A stretch of DNA of 64,000 bases from Polytrichum commune (lineage: Eukaryota > Streptophyta > Polytrichopsida > Polytrichales > Polytrichaceae): contig OX485807.1 in the NCBI GenBank assembly GCA_950295325.1, forward strand, positions 39,898,440-39,962,439. Reading direction: 5' to 3'. The notes under the pieces were generated by a model, which saw only the letters and a program-made list of their open reading frames with translations, searched no databases and was not told where the DNA came from. Below, in pieces: positions 1-10,640 of this stretch. A program made the translations under genes and the position numbers. Each line of letters starts with the position of its first letter. Positions within the stretch are counted from its first letter, which is position 1.

Positions 1-240
1 TGAATGAGGAGAACCAATTTCTAGTTACAGATGCCTTGAGAAATAACCGGCTGAAGTTCAAGACTTCAGGAAAATTACTGGTCTTTTAAGAGGAATCTAT
101 AGAATATACCCCCACATCAATAAAGAAAACCGAAAGATGTCAACATGTGACCAAGAATATTCCCAGACCACCGGAGAGGTTTTTGAGCTTAATCAGTCAA
201 AATCCTAGTGTTTCCAAGTCCAACCAGTTGCATTTGAGAC
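1..240. repeat. Dispersed repeat R1, copy 1
   Basis: This stretch shares a run of similar sequence with 4607-4850: both contain a segment around 'gagaaataacc', then 'agacttcagg', then 'aatctatagaatatacc'. Part of it (about 160-240, with 'atcctagtgtttccaag') also recurs at 1256-1350 and 1828-1915. It has no coding potential that I recognise. It is probably an old non-coding piece of a transposon, family unknown. 241-631 holds no gene that I can see. Confidence 0.5.
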
Positions 241-631
241 AATTACTCTAACCGGAGCCTTAACTGGAGCCTTAACCGAGATATGTGGCTGGACCCGAAG
301 GGTCTAGTTACACTGCCTAGTTAGAACATTGGTTAGGGTAGATTTGTGCATAAATTAACTAATTATGGGCTGCACTTAAGGGTCACCTAATTTTAGTCAT
401 GTAACTAAAAGTCAACTAACTTTCTAGAAAGGAGTTTTAACAAAGAACCTTGACTCCCGATGGAGGTTAATGTCAACTTATATTTTCTCTCCTCTTGCCC
501 CAAGCTTGACTCAAACCTCAAAACTTGCCCCCGTCTCTTCTTTCCTCCCTTGGCTTCCAACTCTCTCTTCTCTCTTCTAGTGTGTATTTCTTCTTGTCCC
601 AACAGAATAAAAGGTAGGGCCATAAATTAGA

Positions 632-836
632 CCTTTATTTTTTTCAATATAATTACAACAATAGCTCAGGAAGGCGGGTAGCAACCGGTCGGTAAGCACA
701 ATTTTTCCTGCTTATGACACACTAGCAGCACCAAGTCATAGGAGTGCACACTAAACGCTCAACGGACTCAACGGGAATCGAACCCGAACCGCCTAAAATG
801 CACCACAACCATCGTCCCTCAACCAACCGAGGACCC
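632..836 (-). mobile_element. tRNA-derived SINE, minus strand
   Basis: Read on the minus strand from about 836, the sequence has a tRNA-like head with an A-box-like 'TCGGTTGGTTGAGGG' and a clear B box 'GGTTCGATTCC' (plus-strand gggaatcgaacc near 770-781), at the spacing expected of an internal Pol III promoter. A non-tRNA body follows, then an A/T-rich end with a run of A (plus-strand ttattttttt near 636-646). This is the layout of plant SINEs. No flanking target duplication was identified, so the exact ends are approximate. Confidence 0.55.
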
Positions 837-984
837 ATGATTTGGTGTCCACTAATAAAAACATAACACAACTTATACTAGTAACACACAGACATCCACA
901 TGCTACAAGAACGACTGGGCTACATTTATATGTTTCCAGGTTACTAAAGTGTCTATCCTCGAAAGGGGAGAGTAGTCATGTACC

Positions 985-1080
985 AATGTTCCTTTGCCCG
1001 GTGGGTACTGGCCCATTGACAAGACGAACAGACACTCTATTCACGCCGGCCTCGAAAGAGGACCGGAGTTTTTATCTATC
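985..1080 (+). mobile_element. Short retroposon tail ending in (TATC)n, copy 1
   Basis: The segment 'gacgaacagacactctattc' followed by 'acgccggcc', a short CCTC/GAGG-type hairpin, then 'gagtttttatctatct' is shared with 8240-8361 and 8793-8862. The common 3' end runs into a simple TATC repeat, as SINE or LINE 3' ends do. The 5' boundary is not clear. It could also be the 3' end of an uncharacterised LINE. Confidence 0.5.
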
Positions 1081-1255
1081 TCTCATATGTGTATTTCTTC
1101 CTCTTGATTCTTGTTTGATTTGCATGCAATCAACTCATGTCAGGTTTGTAGGGACATCCTCAAAAAAATTGAATTTAGGGGTGGAGCCTTGCAATAGCAT
1201 GCAACTAGGAAGTTACATTTTGAGGTTGAGCTTTTGTGAGAATTGGTTTCAATGA

Positions 1256-1624
1256 ACCAATGTCTGGGAAGATTTTTAGGCATAATCGGTGGAAATCCTA
1301 GTGTTTCCAAGGCCAATTGGTTACATGTTGACATTTTTCGTGGGATTTGTGAATGTCAATTTGATTGCATAGTTCTCACTTAGTGTTTGGCCTCTCTTCT
1401 TGATTGCCAAATACATTACCATATGTCAATCAATTGTTTGTTCATCAGTCATAAAGTTTGTGCTAATATTCAAATCACTCATGTAGTTTCTAGAATCAAG
1501 GTATTCAACCTGGGACATTTTTGCACCCAAGTAAGTTATGCACACCTCAAGGTTGGCAATAATCTCGAGGTGCAACTGCACTGCGTGGTTAGGTTGGGCT
1601 TTCATGAGAATTGGATTCAATGAA
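1256..1624. repeat. Direct repeat R5, unit 1
   Basis: This segment is repeated about 574 bp further on (1828-2120). Shared landmarks in the same order are 'gtctggga', 'aatcctagtgtttccaag', 'gattgcatagttctcactta', 'gattgccaaatacattacca' and 'tgctaatattca'. A MITE (1625-1827) lies between the two units. No protein is recognised; short open stretches inside are not coding by any sign I can see. Confidence 0.6.
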
Positions 1625-1827
1625 CTACACCATTTATGGTATTTAGTGTCACTTACTATTTGGAATTGCGCAATGCAATAATTCTTACTCACAAAAGTTG
1701 AATAGGTTGTTCGGACATTATAAAACATAAATGAGTTTGCTTGGTAAAATTCTACATTCTCAATAAATAGTTATAGCATTGTGTAGCTCCGAATAGCAAG
1801 TGAGACTAAATACCATAAACGATGTAG
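1625..1827. mobile_element. MITE (CTACA-ended family, short variant)
   Basis: The ends are inverted repeats: 'CTACACCATTTATGGTATTT' on the left against the reverse complement of the right end, which reads 'CTACATCGTTTATGGTATTT', and the match goes on with mismatches for about 50 bp. The interior (gcaatgcaataattcttact... tttgcttggtaaaat) is shared with the copies at 5952, 42560 and 47690, so these are one family with diverged tips. It is too small to code for a transposase. No clear target duplication was found. Confidence 0.7.
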
Positions 1828-2120
1828 TGTCTGGGAGAGATCTTTAGACATAATTGGTGGAATCCTAGTGTTTCCAAGTCGAATTGATTACATGTAGACA
1901 TCTTTCGTGGGACTTTTGAAAGTGATTTCGATTGCATAGTTCTCACTTAGTGTTTTGCCTCCCCTTGATTGCCAAATACATTACCATCTTTCAATAAGAT
2001 GTTTGTTCATCAACCGAAAAACTCATGCTAATATTCATATCACTCTTGTAGCTTCTAGAATTACGGTATTTTGCTTGGGCACATTTTTGGGATCATATGT
2101 GCATCTTAGCCCCAATGCAA
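1828..2120. repeat. Direct repeat R5, unit 2
   Basis: Second unit of the repeat at 1256-1624, with frequent substitutions and small indels. The two units together with the MITE between them suggest an old tandem duplication. 2121-2672 holds nothing recognisable. Confidence 0.6.
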
Positions 2121-2672
2121 ATGCATTCTTGTTTTTGGAGCTTGTGCAATACAATCAAGGCCGAGTAGAGATTTATGTTCAACTTGAACACATGTGAGGC
2201 TACATTTTTCGTGAGCCAAGAAAGCTCTATTTGTGGCTTTAACTTTGACATAGCTTCATTGCATTTACCAACTACCAACAACATCACTGTGTGCAAGCAC
2301 ATTGAAGTGTCCGTTTTTATACTCATGAGTTTCAAGTGATAGAGTGAATCAATAAAGGATGCCCATATTGCACAAGTGGTGGTTACATTATCGGGGACGA
2401 AGCGAATACCCTCGAAATAAAGTTAATTCCTTGGCATTGTGTTTGCATGCCAACATACAACAAAACTTATGCAATTCAAATTTCGACCTGGTGATCTTCC
2501 CCACTACAAAGTTGGTGCAAGATGCTTCAAAGTGCATGAAGAACCGAGAATCCTTCACACCTTGAAGGACTGAGACATGAAAGGCTGAGAATGGTGTGAA
2601 TGTGTGGAAGGTTGGAGGTCCATCGGGCAAGGAACACTAATTCTCAATGGCTACCCTAACTCAGGCTCTTAG

Positions 2673-3014
2673 CTACACTAAATAGGTAGATTAGTGTTGG
2701 AAACACTAATAGTCGACGAAAATGCTAAATGTAAATTGTCTCTATAGTGTTAGAACACTAAATGTCAACTCTAACACTATATGTACCAAGTAGTAACTTT
2801 AAACATTTACATGAGCGCATTTAGTGTTAGATGATATTTTGTAAATCTTGGAATGAAGAATTGAAGGAAGAAGAATATGAGAACCTCATAAAAAGGTATA
2901 ATTTGTTCAAACCCTATTCAAACACTAATTGTAATATCAGTTGAAAATTAGTGTTTTAGGTAACTATTGCATCTACTAATCTTCATCTAACACTAATCTA
3001 CCTATTTAGTGTAG
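2673..3014. mobile_element. MITE, TIR CTACACTAAATAGGTAGATT
   Basis: The 342-bp element begins 'CTACACTAAATAGGTAGATT' and ends with its exact reverse complement; the match continues through AGTGTT. The interior is rich in 'aacacta' and 'tagtgtt' words in both orientations and has no open frame. The CTACACTAAATA tip resembles that of 48025-48404. Superfamily uncertain: no clean target duplication is visible. Confidence 0.8.
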
Positions 3015-3625
3015 TTGACTTTGTCGAGTTTGCTGACCAACTGGTGTGGCCTCCAAACATGTCAAGAGTGACATTCGATCAACTATTTTTTCTTAACCCT
3101 TGAGTTAGTTAATGTGGCTACCTAAGCGATGCGATTGCACCCTAAGTGAGTCAATTAGCTCGAATCCCCAACCATAGACTTCATAAGAATCAAGAATCCA
3201 ATCAAGAGTTCCATGCCCAAATTGCTGCAAACTCTTTACATAGGACCGCTAATTTATTGTGTGTTCAATGGATGTACGGTGGTAGGGCCTTATAAGTACT
3301 AGTGGAGCGTGATATGTAGCTCGGTGGTACATATCAAGAAAGTAGGGAAAAGGGCGAGTCGAGACTTGATGAGCTGTGGGGCCTTTGGGAGTGATTTAGT
3401 TGGGGTCTCACCTACCAAACCCAATTTAGAGGGGATCTAGATTTGGCCTTATACAGGGCCCAAGGGGCTAGAGCATCTTGTGCAAAGATTGAAGTACTTT
3501 CTAAGAAATTGCTCATTTAGGGTTGACAATTTGTTGATTCTAATAAGGTATGCGTCTAATAATAACAATAGTAGCAAAGTCCGTGAAGAATGAACTTGCC
3601 GTTGTCTCTCAAAAAATGTTCACTT

Positions 3626-3785
3626 ATAGCCCACCCACATTTACTGGTGCAGGCCGCCAGTAAACAGTGAGAACCAACACTGGTTGTATCCAGTGGCTCT
3701 CATTGGTTAAACCGACTCTAAAAGTGGCCCCTGTTGGTAGGAACCATTCACTGGTGACATGCACGAGTAAGTGTGGGTGGGCTAT
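3626..3785. mobile_element. MITE, TIR (A)TAGCCCACCCACA, copy 1
   Basis: A 160-bp element with about 36-bp inverted ends (TAGCCCACCCACATTTACTG against TAGCCCACCCACACTTACTC). If the tip is TAGCCC, it is flanked by TTA on both sides (cacTTA-TAGCCC ... GGGCTA-TTAgtgg), the 3-bp duplication known for PIF/Harbinger elements; this assignment is inference. A diverged relative follows at 3897. Confidence 0.7.
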
Positions 3786-3896
3786 TAGTGGAGGTAGTCT
3801 ATATAGTCATTCAATGTATCATTTATACATTTGAAGGTTGTGCTAGTGTGAAAGAAAAGTGGAGTTCGTTTCGTTAAAATGGCTACTTATGGACAA

Positions 3897-4032
3897 TAGC
3901 ATGTCCACACTTGTTGGTGTGGGGGCACCATTGGATGCCTCATGCTATCATTGGCTTAATCGGAGTTAGAAATGGCCCATGCTGGTAGGAGCCGTTCGTT
4001 GATGGCCCACACCAGTAAGCGTGGACATCCTA
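3897..4032. mobile_element. MITE related to the 3626 element, copy 2
   Basis: The ends 'TAGCATGTCCACACTTGTTG' and the reverse complement of 'ggtgtgg..ccagtaagcgtggacatccta' pair with mismatches. The interior words 'aatggcccatgctggtagga' and 'gatggcccacaccagtaag' match the neighbour at 3626 and the copy near 49233. It is more diverged than copy 1. 4033-4422 holds nothing recognisable. Confidence 0.55.
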
Positions 4033-4422
4033 TGAGTTGACGGGTGATAATTTATTCATAACTCATCTTGAAAAAGGTTACTACAATGTAGACTCATCGC
4101 TTATTTCATTTGATTGAGAATCAAATAAACTATGGACATCACAAGAACATGATTTGAAAGCTCACCGCCCTCACAAATGGTTGGGAGAAAATCACTCATT
4201 TGGTTGATCAAAATTAAAACTTTGTTGTTGTGGTTGTTGATTTAAAAGTATTTGAAATAACTCGATGAAATAATTTCAAATCAAATATGTTGTGATGGAA
4301 TCTAAAATAAATAAACAAAGCCCCAACTCTTCTGTCGGAAGTTATCAATTGATTGGTGTTAGAGGTTACCAATAACCATCATTAAAGTTGAGAGAAGTTG
4401 CTCATACAAAGGAAGAAAACAC

Positions 4423-4563
4423 CATAACATTATTCAGATCCATAACAATGTTATGTGGGAGTGACAATATTTCACAAAATATTCCTCACATTCAAACTGA
4501 ATGTAGGGGATATTCCGTGATAACACATAACATAAAACTATTACGAATCTGAATAATATTATG
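4423..4563. mobile_element. Palindromic MITE, TIR CATAACATTATTCAGATCC, copy 1
   Basis: A 141-bp near-palindrome with arms of about 40 bp. Left arm 'CATAACATTATTCAGATCC', right arm the reverse complement of CATAATATTATTCAGATTC. It is flanked by ACAC on both sides, a possible 4-bp target duplication. A better preserved copy lies at 44410-44555. Non-coding. Confidence 0.7.
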
Positions 4564-4606
4564 ACACCTCACTAAGCACAACCAATTTTAACAAGGTCCA
4601 CTTCTA

Positions 4607-4850
4607 TGTCCTGGAAGAACCGGTGGTTAGTTACAAATGAACCGGTTGAGTGTGAGAAATAACCAGTTGAAGTTGGAGACTTCAGGAGAATCACTGATCA
4701 TTTTAGAAGAATCTATAGAATATACCTTAAATGAATAAAGAAAAACCGGAAAATGTCACATTGTAACCATCTTAATTTAGAATCACTAGGATCTTGACCG
4801 ACTATGCCCAAAATCTTCCCATGCATTGGTCCACTTGTTAGGTGCCTTAT
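4607..4850. repeat. Dispersed repeat R1, copy 2
   Basis: Similar to 1-150 in the part before about 4770. The part 4770-4850 is the reverse complement of the words at 1256-1330 ('gcccaaaatcttccca', 'aatcactaggatct'). Old, non-coding. Confidence 0.5.
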
Positions 4851-4959
4851 GTGCTTCACATGAAGCATCTACATAAAGGTATTTTGGTTCTCTCTCTCTC
4901 TCCCCTACACCTCAACTCAACATTCTTAATCCTTTGTAAGGATGCTCCAATCCATTATA

Positions 4960-5480
4960 CAATCCACCCTCTATAAATGTTACACCTATAAGTGTTAACC
5001 CTCTCTAAATGTTAACTTTCTTCTACTCCCCACATATTGGACACTATAAATGTTCAACGTGTTAACTGTTAACAAAATGGTACTTTGTAAATTTGACTCT
5101 ATAAATGTTAACGAATGAAATACAACCATAATATGGATGATAAAAACTACACATCATGTGATGTGTCCAAGTATGTGGGTTTGTTGGTGCAGATTGAGAA
5201 ATATTTGCAAGTTGTGCATGCAGATGAATCTCACCAAAGAACCATTGATTCATACTTCACCCGTGATTTGTAAACTTGATATTGAATAAAGTTTTGATTG
5301 GGTTTGCAATTTTATGAATGGTATTCTCTCACAAGGACTCTTCACAATTGCTTATATTTATAAATGTTAAGATTTGTATATTGCTCAAAAAAGTAATTTT
5401 ATAATTGTTAATTGTTAACACCTCTATAAATGTTAACTTTGATCCACTCCCGAGGGTTAACATTTATAGAGGGTAGACTG
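4960..5480. mobile_element. Pogo/Emigrant-like MITE with TA target site
   Basis: The ends are near-perfect inverted repeats: CAATCCACCCTCTATAAATG on the left against CAGTCTACCCTCTATAAATG read inward from the right (18 of 20), continuing as TTAA. TA stands directly outside both ends, as expected of Tc1/mariner-type insertion. The tip closely resembles the published terminus of Arabidopsis Emigrant/Lemi1 (pogo-like) elements, which also carry CCTCTATAAAT; that comparison is from memory. The subterminal word 'ctataaatgttaac' recurs several times inside. At 521 bp there is no transposase frame. Confidence 0.75.
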
Positions 5481-5951
5481 TAGCTTCGAGAATAAATGTC
5501 CAAGAAACAAGGTCCCCCATTGCATGTATGAGTGTCAAGGATAGACGATCGAGCCAATCAAGTGGCAAATTCTCATGCATCTCAACACCTCAACATTGTC
5601 TATATTTCGACACGTGGCCTCATATGGTCCCATCTACCAAGATTCAATTGAAGAGATGGGCCCCAAAATGGGAATATACTTAGGTTATCCATGTTACCGA
5701 ATAATTACTCCATTTGCATTGGGAGACCACATACCTACTAAGAAATGAAAAATGGATTTGGTTGATGGATAGGAGGTGCGCTAAAGATGTCCCCTAGAAG
5801 AATGTTATGTATCTGGGGTGGACATGAGAGCAAGGGTTTGTTGCATGCTAATGAGGTTTTCAACTTAGAGACGGACCCACAAAAATAGCCTTTAACTTAT
5901 TTCTTGGGTATGGATGGACACGATTGAAAACCAATGAGCTTCTATTATCAC
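5481..5951. other. No gene seen
   Basis: An AT-rich stretch of mixed low-copy sequence. I see no open frame with a recognisable product, no RNA gene and no repeat structure. Confidence 0.5.
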
Positions 5952-6350
5952 TACATTGATTATCCCGATTAGTGCATGTAACTATTCATAACACTATTAA
6001 GCAATGTGCGCTCATTCATGTGGGCCTTGGGAATATAACCATGGGAAAGCCCTAACGTAGTGTAGGGAAACTCAAATTAAGTTCGTGCACTAGGTTCGAG
6101 CATCCGATGGTTATATTCCCAAGGCCCACATGAACAAATGCACAGTGCTTGATAATGCTATGTTTGAAGTTACACATCTCAACAATGCCGTATTCAAGGG
6201 TTTAACTTTTACTAACAAAATTTCAATAGGTTGTTAAGGCATTATAGAACAAAAATGACTTTGCTTGGTATAATATTGCATTCACATCAACTAGTTTTAG
6301 CACTCCGTAATTCCAAATAGTAACATGTGTTAATTGGGATAATCAATGTA
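5952..6350. mobile_element. MITE, TIR TACATTGATTATCCC, with internal hairpin, copy 1
   Basis: Outer ends are TACATTGATTATCCC and its reverse complement GGGATAATCAATGTA, with similarity running on (gtaactatt). Inside lies a second inverted repeat with 28-bp perfect arms at 6015-6042 and 6107-6134 (left arm starts TTCATGTGGGCCTTGGGAAT). The rest of the interior (tttgcttggtataatattgc) matches 1625, 42560 and 47690. The hairpin is present here and in the 42560 copy but absent from the 47690 and 1625 copies, so it is a separable part. Confidence 0.8.
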
Positions 6351-8239
6351 CTGATCATTTTCACATCCAACGACCCTAGCTTTCCTTCACATTAGTGACT
6401 CTAATATATTGACTTATCACTTGGGAGAGTACCTCTCACATATCCTACATAAGAACTTGGTCCCCTCTATAGGTTTGTGGGCTGATTTATCTCAAATGCT
6501 TGGACAAAATTGATTTGGGATTTTTAATGCTAATTTCAATGTCTCTAGATATTATCCTTTGGGATTCATACTATTTCAAGGATTTTATGTTGGATGAATG
6601 AAAGGTATGCTTGTGGGCGCAAGCATGGTTAAGTACACAACTTCATTCCTCTACATAAGTTTTAAGTGAAAGTGCTTCAAAAGTATGTATTAACTTTGAA
6701 TTTTGTGAAGGAAACAAATCATAAACATTTGAGAAACACGTTGATATACAAAGCGAAGTAATTTATGTTGCCCAAAAAAGTTTCAAGAAAATTCTACATA
6801 TTTTAGAAGATGGTCCAAGTAGTGTGCAAATAGATATATTGAACACATAATTGTCAAGAATTTGTTTAAAACATGATAAAACTACATTAAATTGATTGTT
6901 TTCTCAAAAACTTGTAAAGTTGCCCTCAAGTTTGTAATGGATTCAAGAATATCAAAAAATTCAACTTCAAAATATTTAAGGTCATGAAATCTACGTCCAA
7001 AACTAAAATTAGTAACTACCTTATGAGGAATATTTTAATGATAAGTTTTGAAGATCTCATATTGATATTCTATATTTGAGTACCTAATACAACAATAAAG
7101 GGCATCATGAAAAAAATCCAATTTAAACAACACTTTTGCTACTACTTTTAAGCATTGACCAAAAAATTAATGGTTTTTTTAGTTTAGTTCAATGTGTATG
7201 TGATAATTTGCTCCTTTCATCAAATGATTACAATGTCATCCATATGGGTGAAGAAATTAATATAGAAAATGCATCCTCCACAATGAATGTAGAAGTAAAT
7301 ATTTTGAGAATTCATCAATATCACAAATCTCATTGTCGTAATGAGAAATTGATAGGATTGGCTAACATTGCATACCATGGGTTGATATCGAATTGGGCAC
7401 ATTTTGCCCAAAGTTTAGTTAAATTTGAAAAAATCTTAGGTGGTCTGTAAGAACATTCATGAAAAGTTAGGCAAATACATATATGTATAGTGTTCATTTA
7501 GGCACATAGGATATCCTACATACAAATCCATGTACTACAACTTATTTCCATCCATTCATGGCGCCTAAGTATGCAATGTTAGCCTTGAGGGTTTAGTTTA
7601 AGCCATCCTAGTGTGCTAATGTAGGTTGTGAACAAGAATTGATTAGCACAAAACGATTAAGCTATGTGGCCCAAAAACTAGGAGCTGAAAACTCAACATG
7701 CCCTCCAAACGATCAATATTTCATAATTTCATTACAATTTAATGTGCACACAATGGAATGACCTCCATTGAGCTTAAAAGTAGTTCACGATTGCACAAAC
7801 CATTTTGGAGCTCATATAAGGAGCCCAAATGAACACAAAAGTGGTTTCCCACTGCGGGAATTATCTTTGAGCTCATGAGCCTAAGTACTTCACTAGCAAA
7901 ATTAGAAATAGGGTGAGATCTAATACATGGTACTCTTTATTTGTGCACATATTTTTTTTTGAAAAATATTCAATGTAATACAACATCAATTGTATTCACA
8001 TATTGCATTATAAATACTACATGGTACCATATTGCATGTAATTTCATGTATTACCTTTTTTAAGAACTACAATAGGGTATTGTGTTTAGGATTGTATTGT
8101 TTAGTAGTGTTCTTGTAGTTGTGCTCTTGTTCATCATGTTGTATTCTTGTCATCATTTGGTGTGTCAATCCCTTGTCATTACTATATTCCACCCTTTATT
8201 GACATACTTAGTAACATAAGGTAACCCAAGTTATATGTA
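6351..8239. other. Long AT-rich stretch without recognisable genes
   Basis: The longest open frame here (7136-7450, plus strand, about 104 codons) resembles no family I know and has no codon signal or motif, so I do not call it a gene. The rest is AT-rich with poly-T and poly-A runs. Confidence 0.5.
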
Positions 8240-8361
8240 ATGGGTCGCACAATGGTCCTTTGTCTTGTGGGCTCTGGCCCATTGTCGAGACGAACAGACA
8301 CTCAATTCACGCCGGCCCCTTGAAAGGGCAGGTGTTCATATCTATCTATCTATCTATCTAA
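8240..8361 (+). mobile_element. Short retroposon tail ending in (TATC)n, copy 2
   Basis: The best preserved of three copies. It has 'ggctctggcccattgtcgag', 'acgaacagacactcaattca', 'cgccggccccttgaaagggc' (a small hairpin) and then an uninterrupted TATC run of about five units at the 3' end. This is the layout of a SINE or LINE 3' end. Confidence 0.6.
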
Positions 8362-8792
8362 TGGGTCGCCGTATGTTTGTAAGCATGTTGATAAAGGGTG
8401 CCTTAAAACACCACGTATACGGTGATTATGAACAACACTAAAGAGGCATCTTTTGAATCAGTAGAGGGTTAAGTTAAATGGAAAAAATTAAATTCAAACT
8501 ACCAATGGGTGCAAGATAATGGGGCAAAGTAGAGGTAGAAAAAATAGGGTATGAGAAAAAGAAACATGCTAGATAATAGCCCTCCCCCTTCCCCCCCCCC
8601 ATTTAAAAAAAAAAATGTTCAAGTCACATATATACATAAACTATGAGAGAGTGAAGTACATGTGCTCATGAGCTCCTTTATTAGCTCGAAAGCGGTTCCC
8701 CCACTATGGGAACCATTTTTAGCCTACTCGAGCTCCTGAAATTTGGAACATTTCTTTCACATTGAATTATGTTATGTAAGTGAAAGTCATTA

Positions 8793-8862
8793 CGAACGGA
8801 CACTTTATTCACGCCGGCCCCTTGCTTGAAAGGGGTTGGAGTTTCTATCTATCTATTTGTAA
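8793..8862 (+). mobile_element. Short retroposon tail ending in (TATC)n, copy 3
   Basis: The shortest of three copies: 'gaacggacactttattcacg', 'ccggccccttgcttgaaagg' and 'ggagtttctatctatctatt'. Its 5' end is cut relative to copies 1 and 2, as in 5'-truncated retroposons. Confidence 0.5.
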
Positions 8863-9724
8863 GTGAAAGTCTAATTTTGATTCATCGCTGCTCTTTATGA
8901 ACGTATTGGGATAGTTCATCTCACTAGTGCCCCCCTAGTTGGAGAACATATAGTGAAGTTGCCCAATTATGCCATAAATCACATGGGTACGCTAGTGGCT
9001 TTGACCACTTTCTCCCACTGTTGTGTGAAAATATTTAACCCAATGATATGGTCTAGTGGGATAACCATGTGATCCTTGTAGTGTTTGGAGTAATCAAACG
9101 AGCCACTCGGGGCCGAGGCCCCACCGTTGGTGGGAGGAGGAGGCCCTCGTAAGGGAGGTGGTTCATTTGGAAGGCAACGTGAATATGCGGGTGTGAAGTT
9201 AAGTCCGAAGTCAATCATGAGCTGCTCAATAAAGGGGAAAAAAACAAAAAAAAACTTAGAATAATGTCATTAAGGTATAATTACATGTTGACTTAGATTA
9301 TTTAATGTGATAGGGTGTTTCTTCAATTTTTCATTGTGAAAAAATAAACATAGGCTTGCTATAAAACTCAAACACTTGACTACACTAATTATCTCATTTA
9401 GTGAGGGTGGGATAATAGTGCGTGTGGGATAAAGTTATATTAAATTTCTTCATGCTATGAAATTAGAGCCACCATAAGATATAGGAAGCATTGTTCATTC
9501 CGACATTATTTACTAGAAAAATATACGCATAGCAAAACTATTCAAAACAATCATGCTATTCATACCAACATCACTTCTCCTTATTATCTAAGTTTGTTTC
9601 CCAAATTAGTTCAAATGATGTAGATATGAACCTATAGATGAGTTGAATCAACAATAAACATATAAGGGATTAAGTAATCGCTATATAAAAATGTAGATCG
9701 GGTTAATTTACCTATAAGGTGAAT
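8863..9724. other. No gene seen
   Basis: No convincing coding frame. A 79-codon minus-strand frame near 8979-9218 has no recognisable motif. Near 9240-9260 there is an A-rich run. Confidence 0.45.
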
Positions 9725-9792
9725 TAGGTTTGTTGTTGATTCACCTTGTTTATACCTACATTTACAAGTTAGGTGAATCAACAACAAACCTA
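9725..9792. repeat. Perfect 22-bp inverted repeat (stem-loop)
   Basis: The left arm starts TAGGTTTGTTGTTGATTCAC and the right arm is its exact reverse complement, with a 24-nt spacer. A diverged copy of the same word (gttgaatcaacaataaacat) lies about 85-145 bases upstream. This may be the core of a small foldback element; no outer ends were found. Confidence 0.7.
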
Positions 9793-10379
9793 TAGAGGGT
9801 CAATTTTTGATGTTGGATGGATGAGATATACGCTTGTATGCAATAATTCCCCCTCTCCAAATAGTTTGGACTTGTGTATGCAGGTAGATTACCGGGTTTA
9901 TTCACAAACATGTAGGTTTCATAGGCACAGTCAAGTAAGCATAATGAATTGAAACATTTTACAAACATCACACAACATCACAAGTGCAGGATAAATTGTC
10001 GACCAAGTCCATTTCACTCTATACAATAATGCTAAAAGTACAATTTATGTTGGGAGGACAACCTTGTGTTGATGTCCAATTGGCTGGAGTAAGAGAATGT
10101 CTCAAATGGCACATAGTATACTACATTCGCATAATTTAGCTACTACTTGCCCCAAGAAAACTTTGATGTGTCGTTTTTTTTTTGCAAATAACACTTTGAG
10201 GGATGTGTGTTAAAGTTTATATTCATGATTCTTTAATGACCAAAAGAACCCTGATTTAGCTCCCAGTAAAAGTTCTCCCTACAAGTTTGTATTCCTACTA
10301 AATGATTCCCCCTGTACGACTACCAGATGTAACGAGACTGACACTTCCTTCCTGACAAATCAGTCAAGACTTTGATGGC

Positions 10380-10640
10380 ATATCATTTGGTAAAGAGGTC
10401 ATCAACATGTTGAATCATAACACGTTTCCGGCCACCTGGTGGTCTCATTCTGAATTCAATATCGTCAGCTTCAAAATGTACAACCTGTACCAGCTAGAAG
10501 TAATGTTAATGAATAGGTCATTTTTAAGAGATGGTAGCATTAGGTCAGAATGTTCATTGCCATGAGATATGCTTCAAAGTAGTCACTGTGCTCTATGAGC
10601 ACAGTATATTCCTAAGAGAACAAGGAACATTGATTCCTCT
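10380..10640 (-). pseudogene. Ty1/copia RNase H-end remnant (degenerate), minus strand
   Basis: Read on the minus strand, a broken frame gives short words like those at the end of copia pol: a 'EAYLMAMN'-like piece (compare the copia word T.EAEY.A), then further on 'HVDDLFTK', which resembles the usual ADIFTK near the pol C-terminus. The frame changes several times and stops are present. The call rests on these two short words in the right order, so it is tentative. Confidence 0.4.

Noticed and set aside
7136-7450. 104-codon frame on the plus strand
   Set aside because: No similarity to any family I know, no neighbouring gene structure, and AT-rich DNA gives frames of this length by chance.
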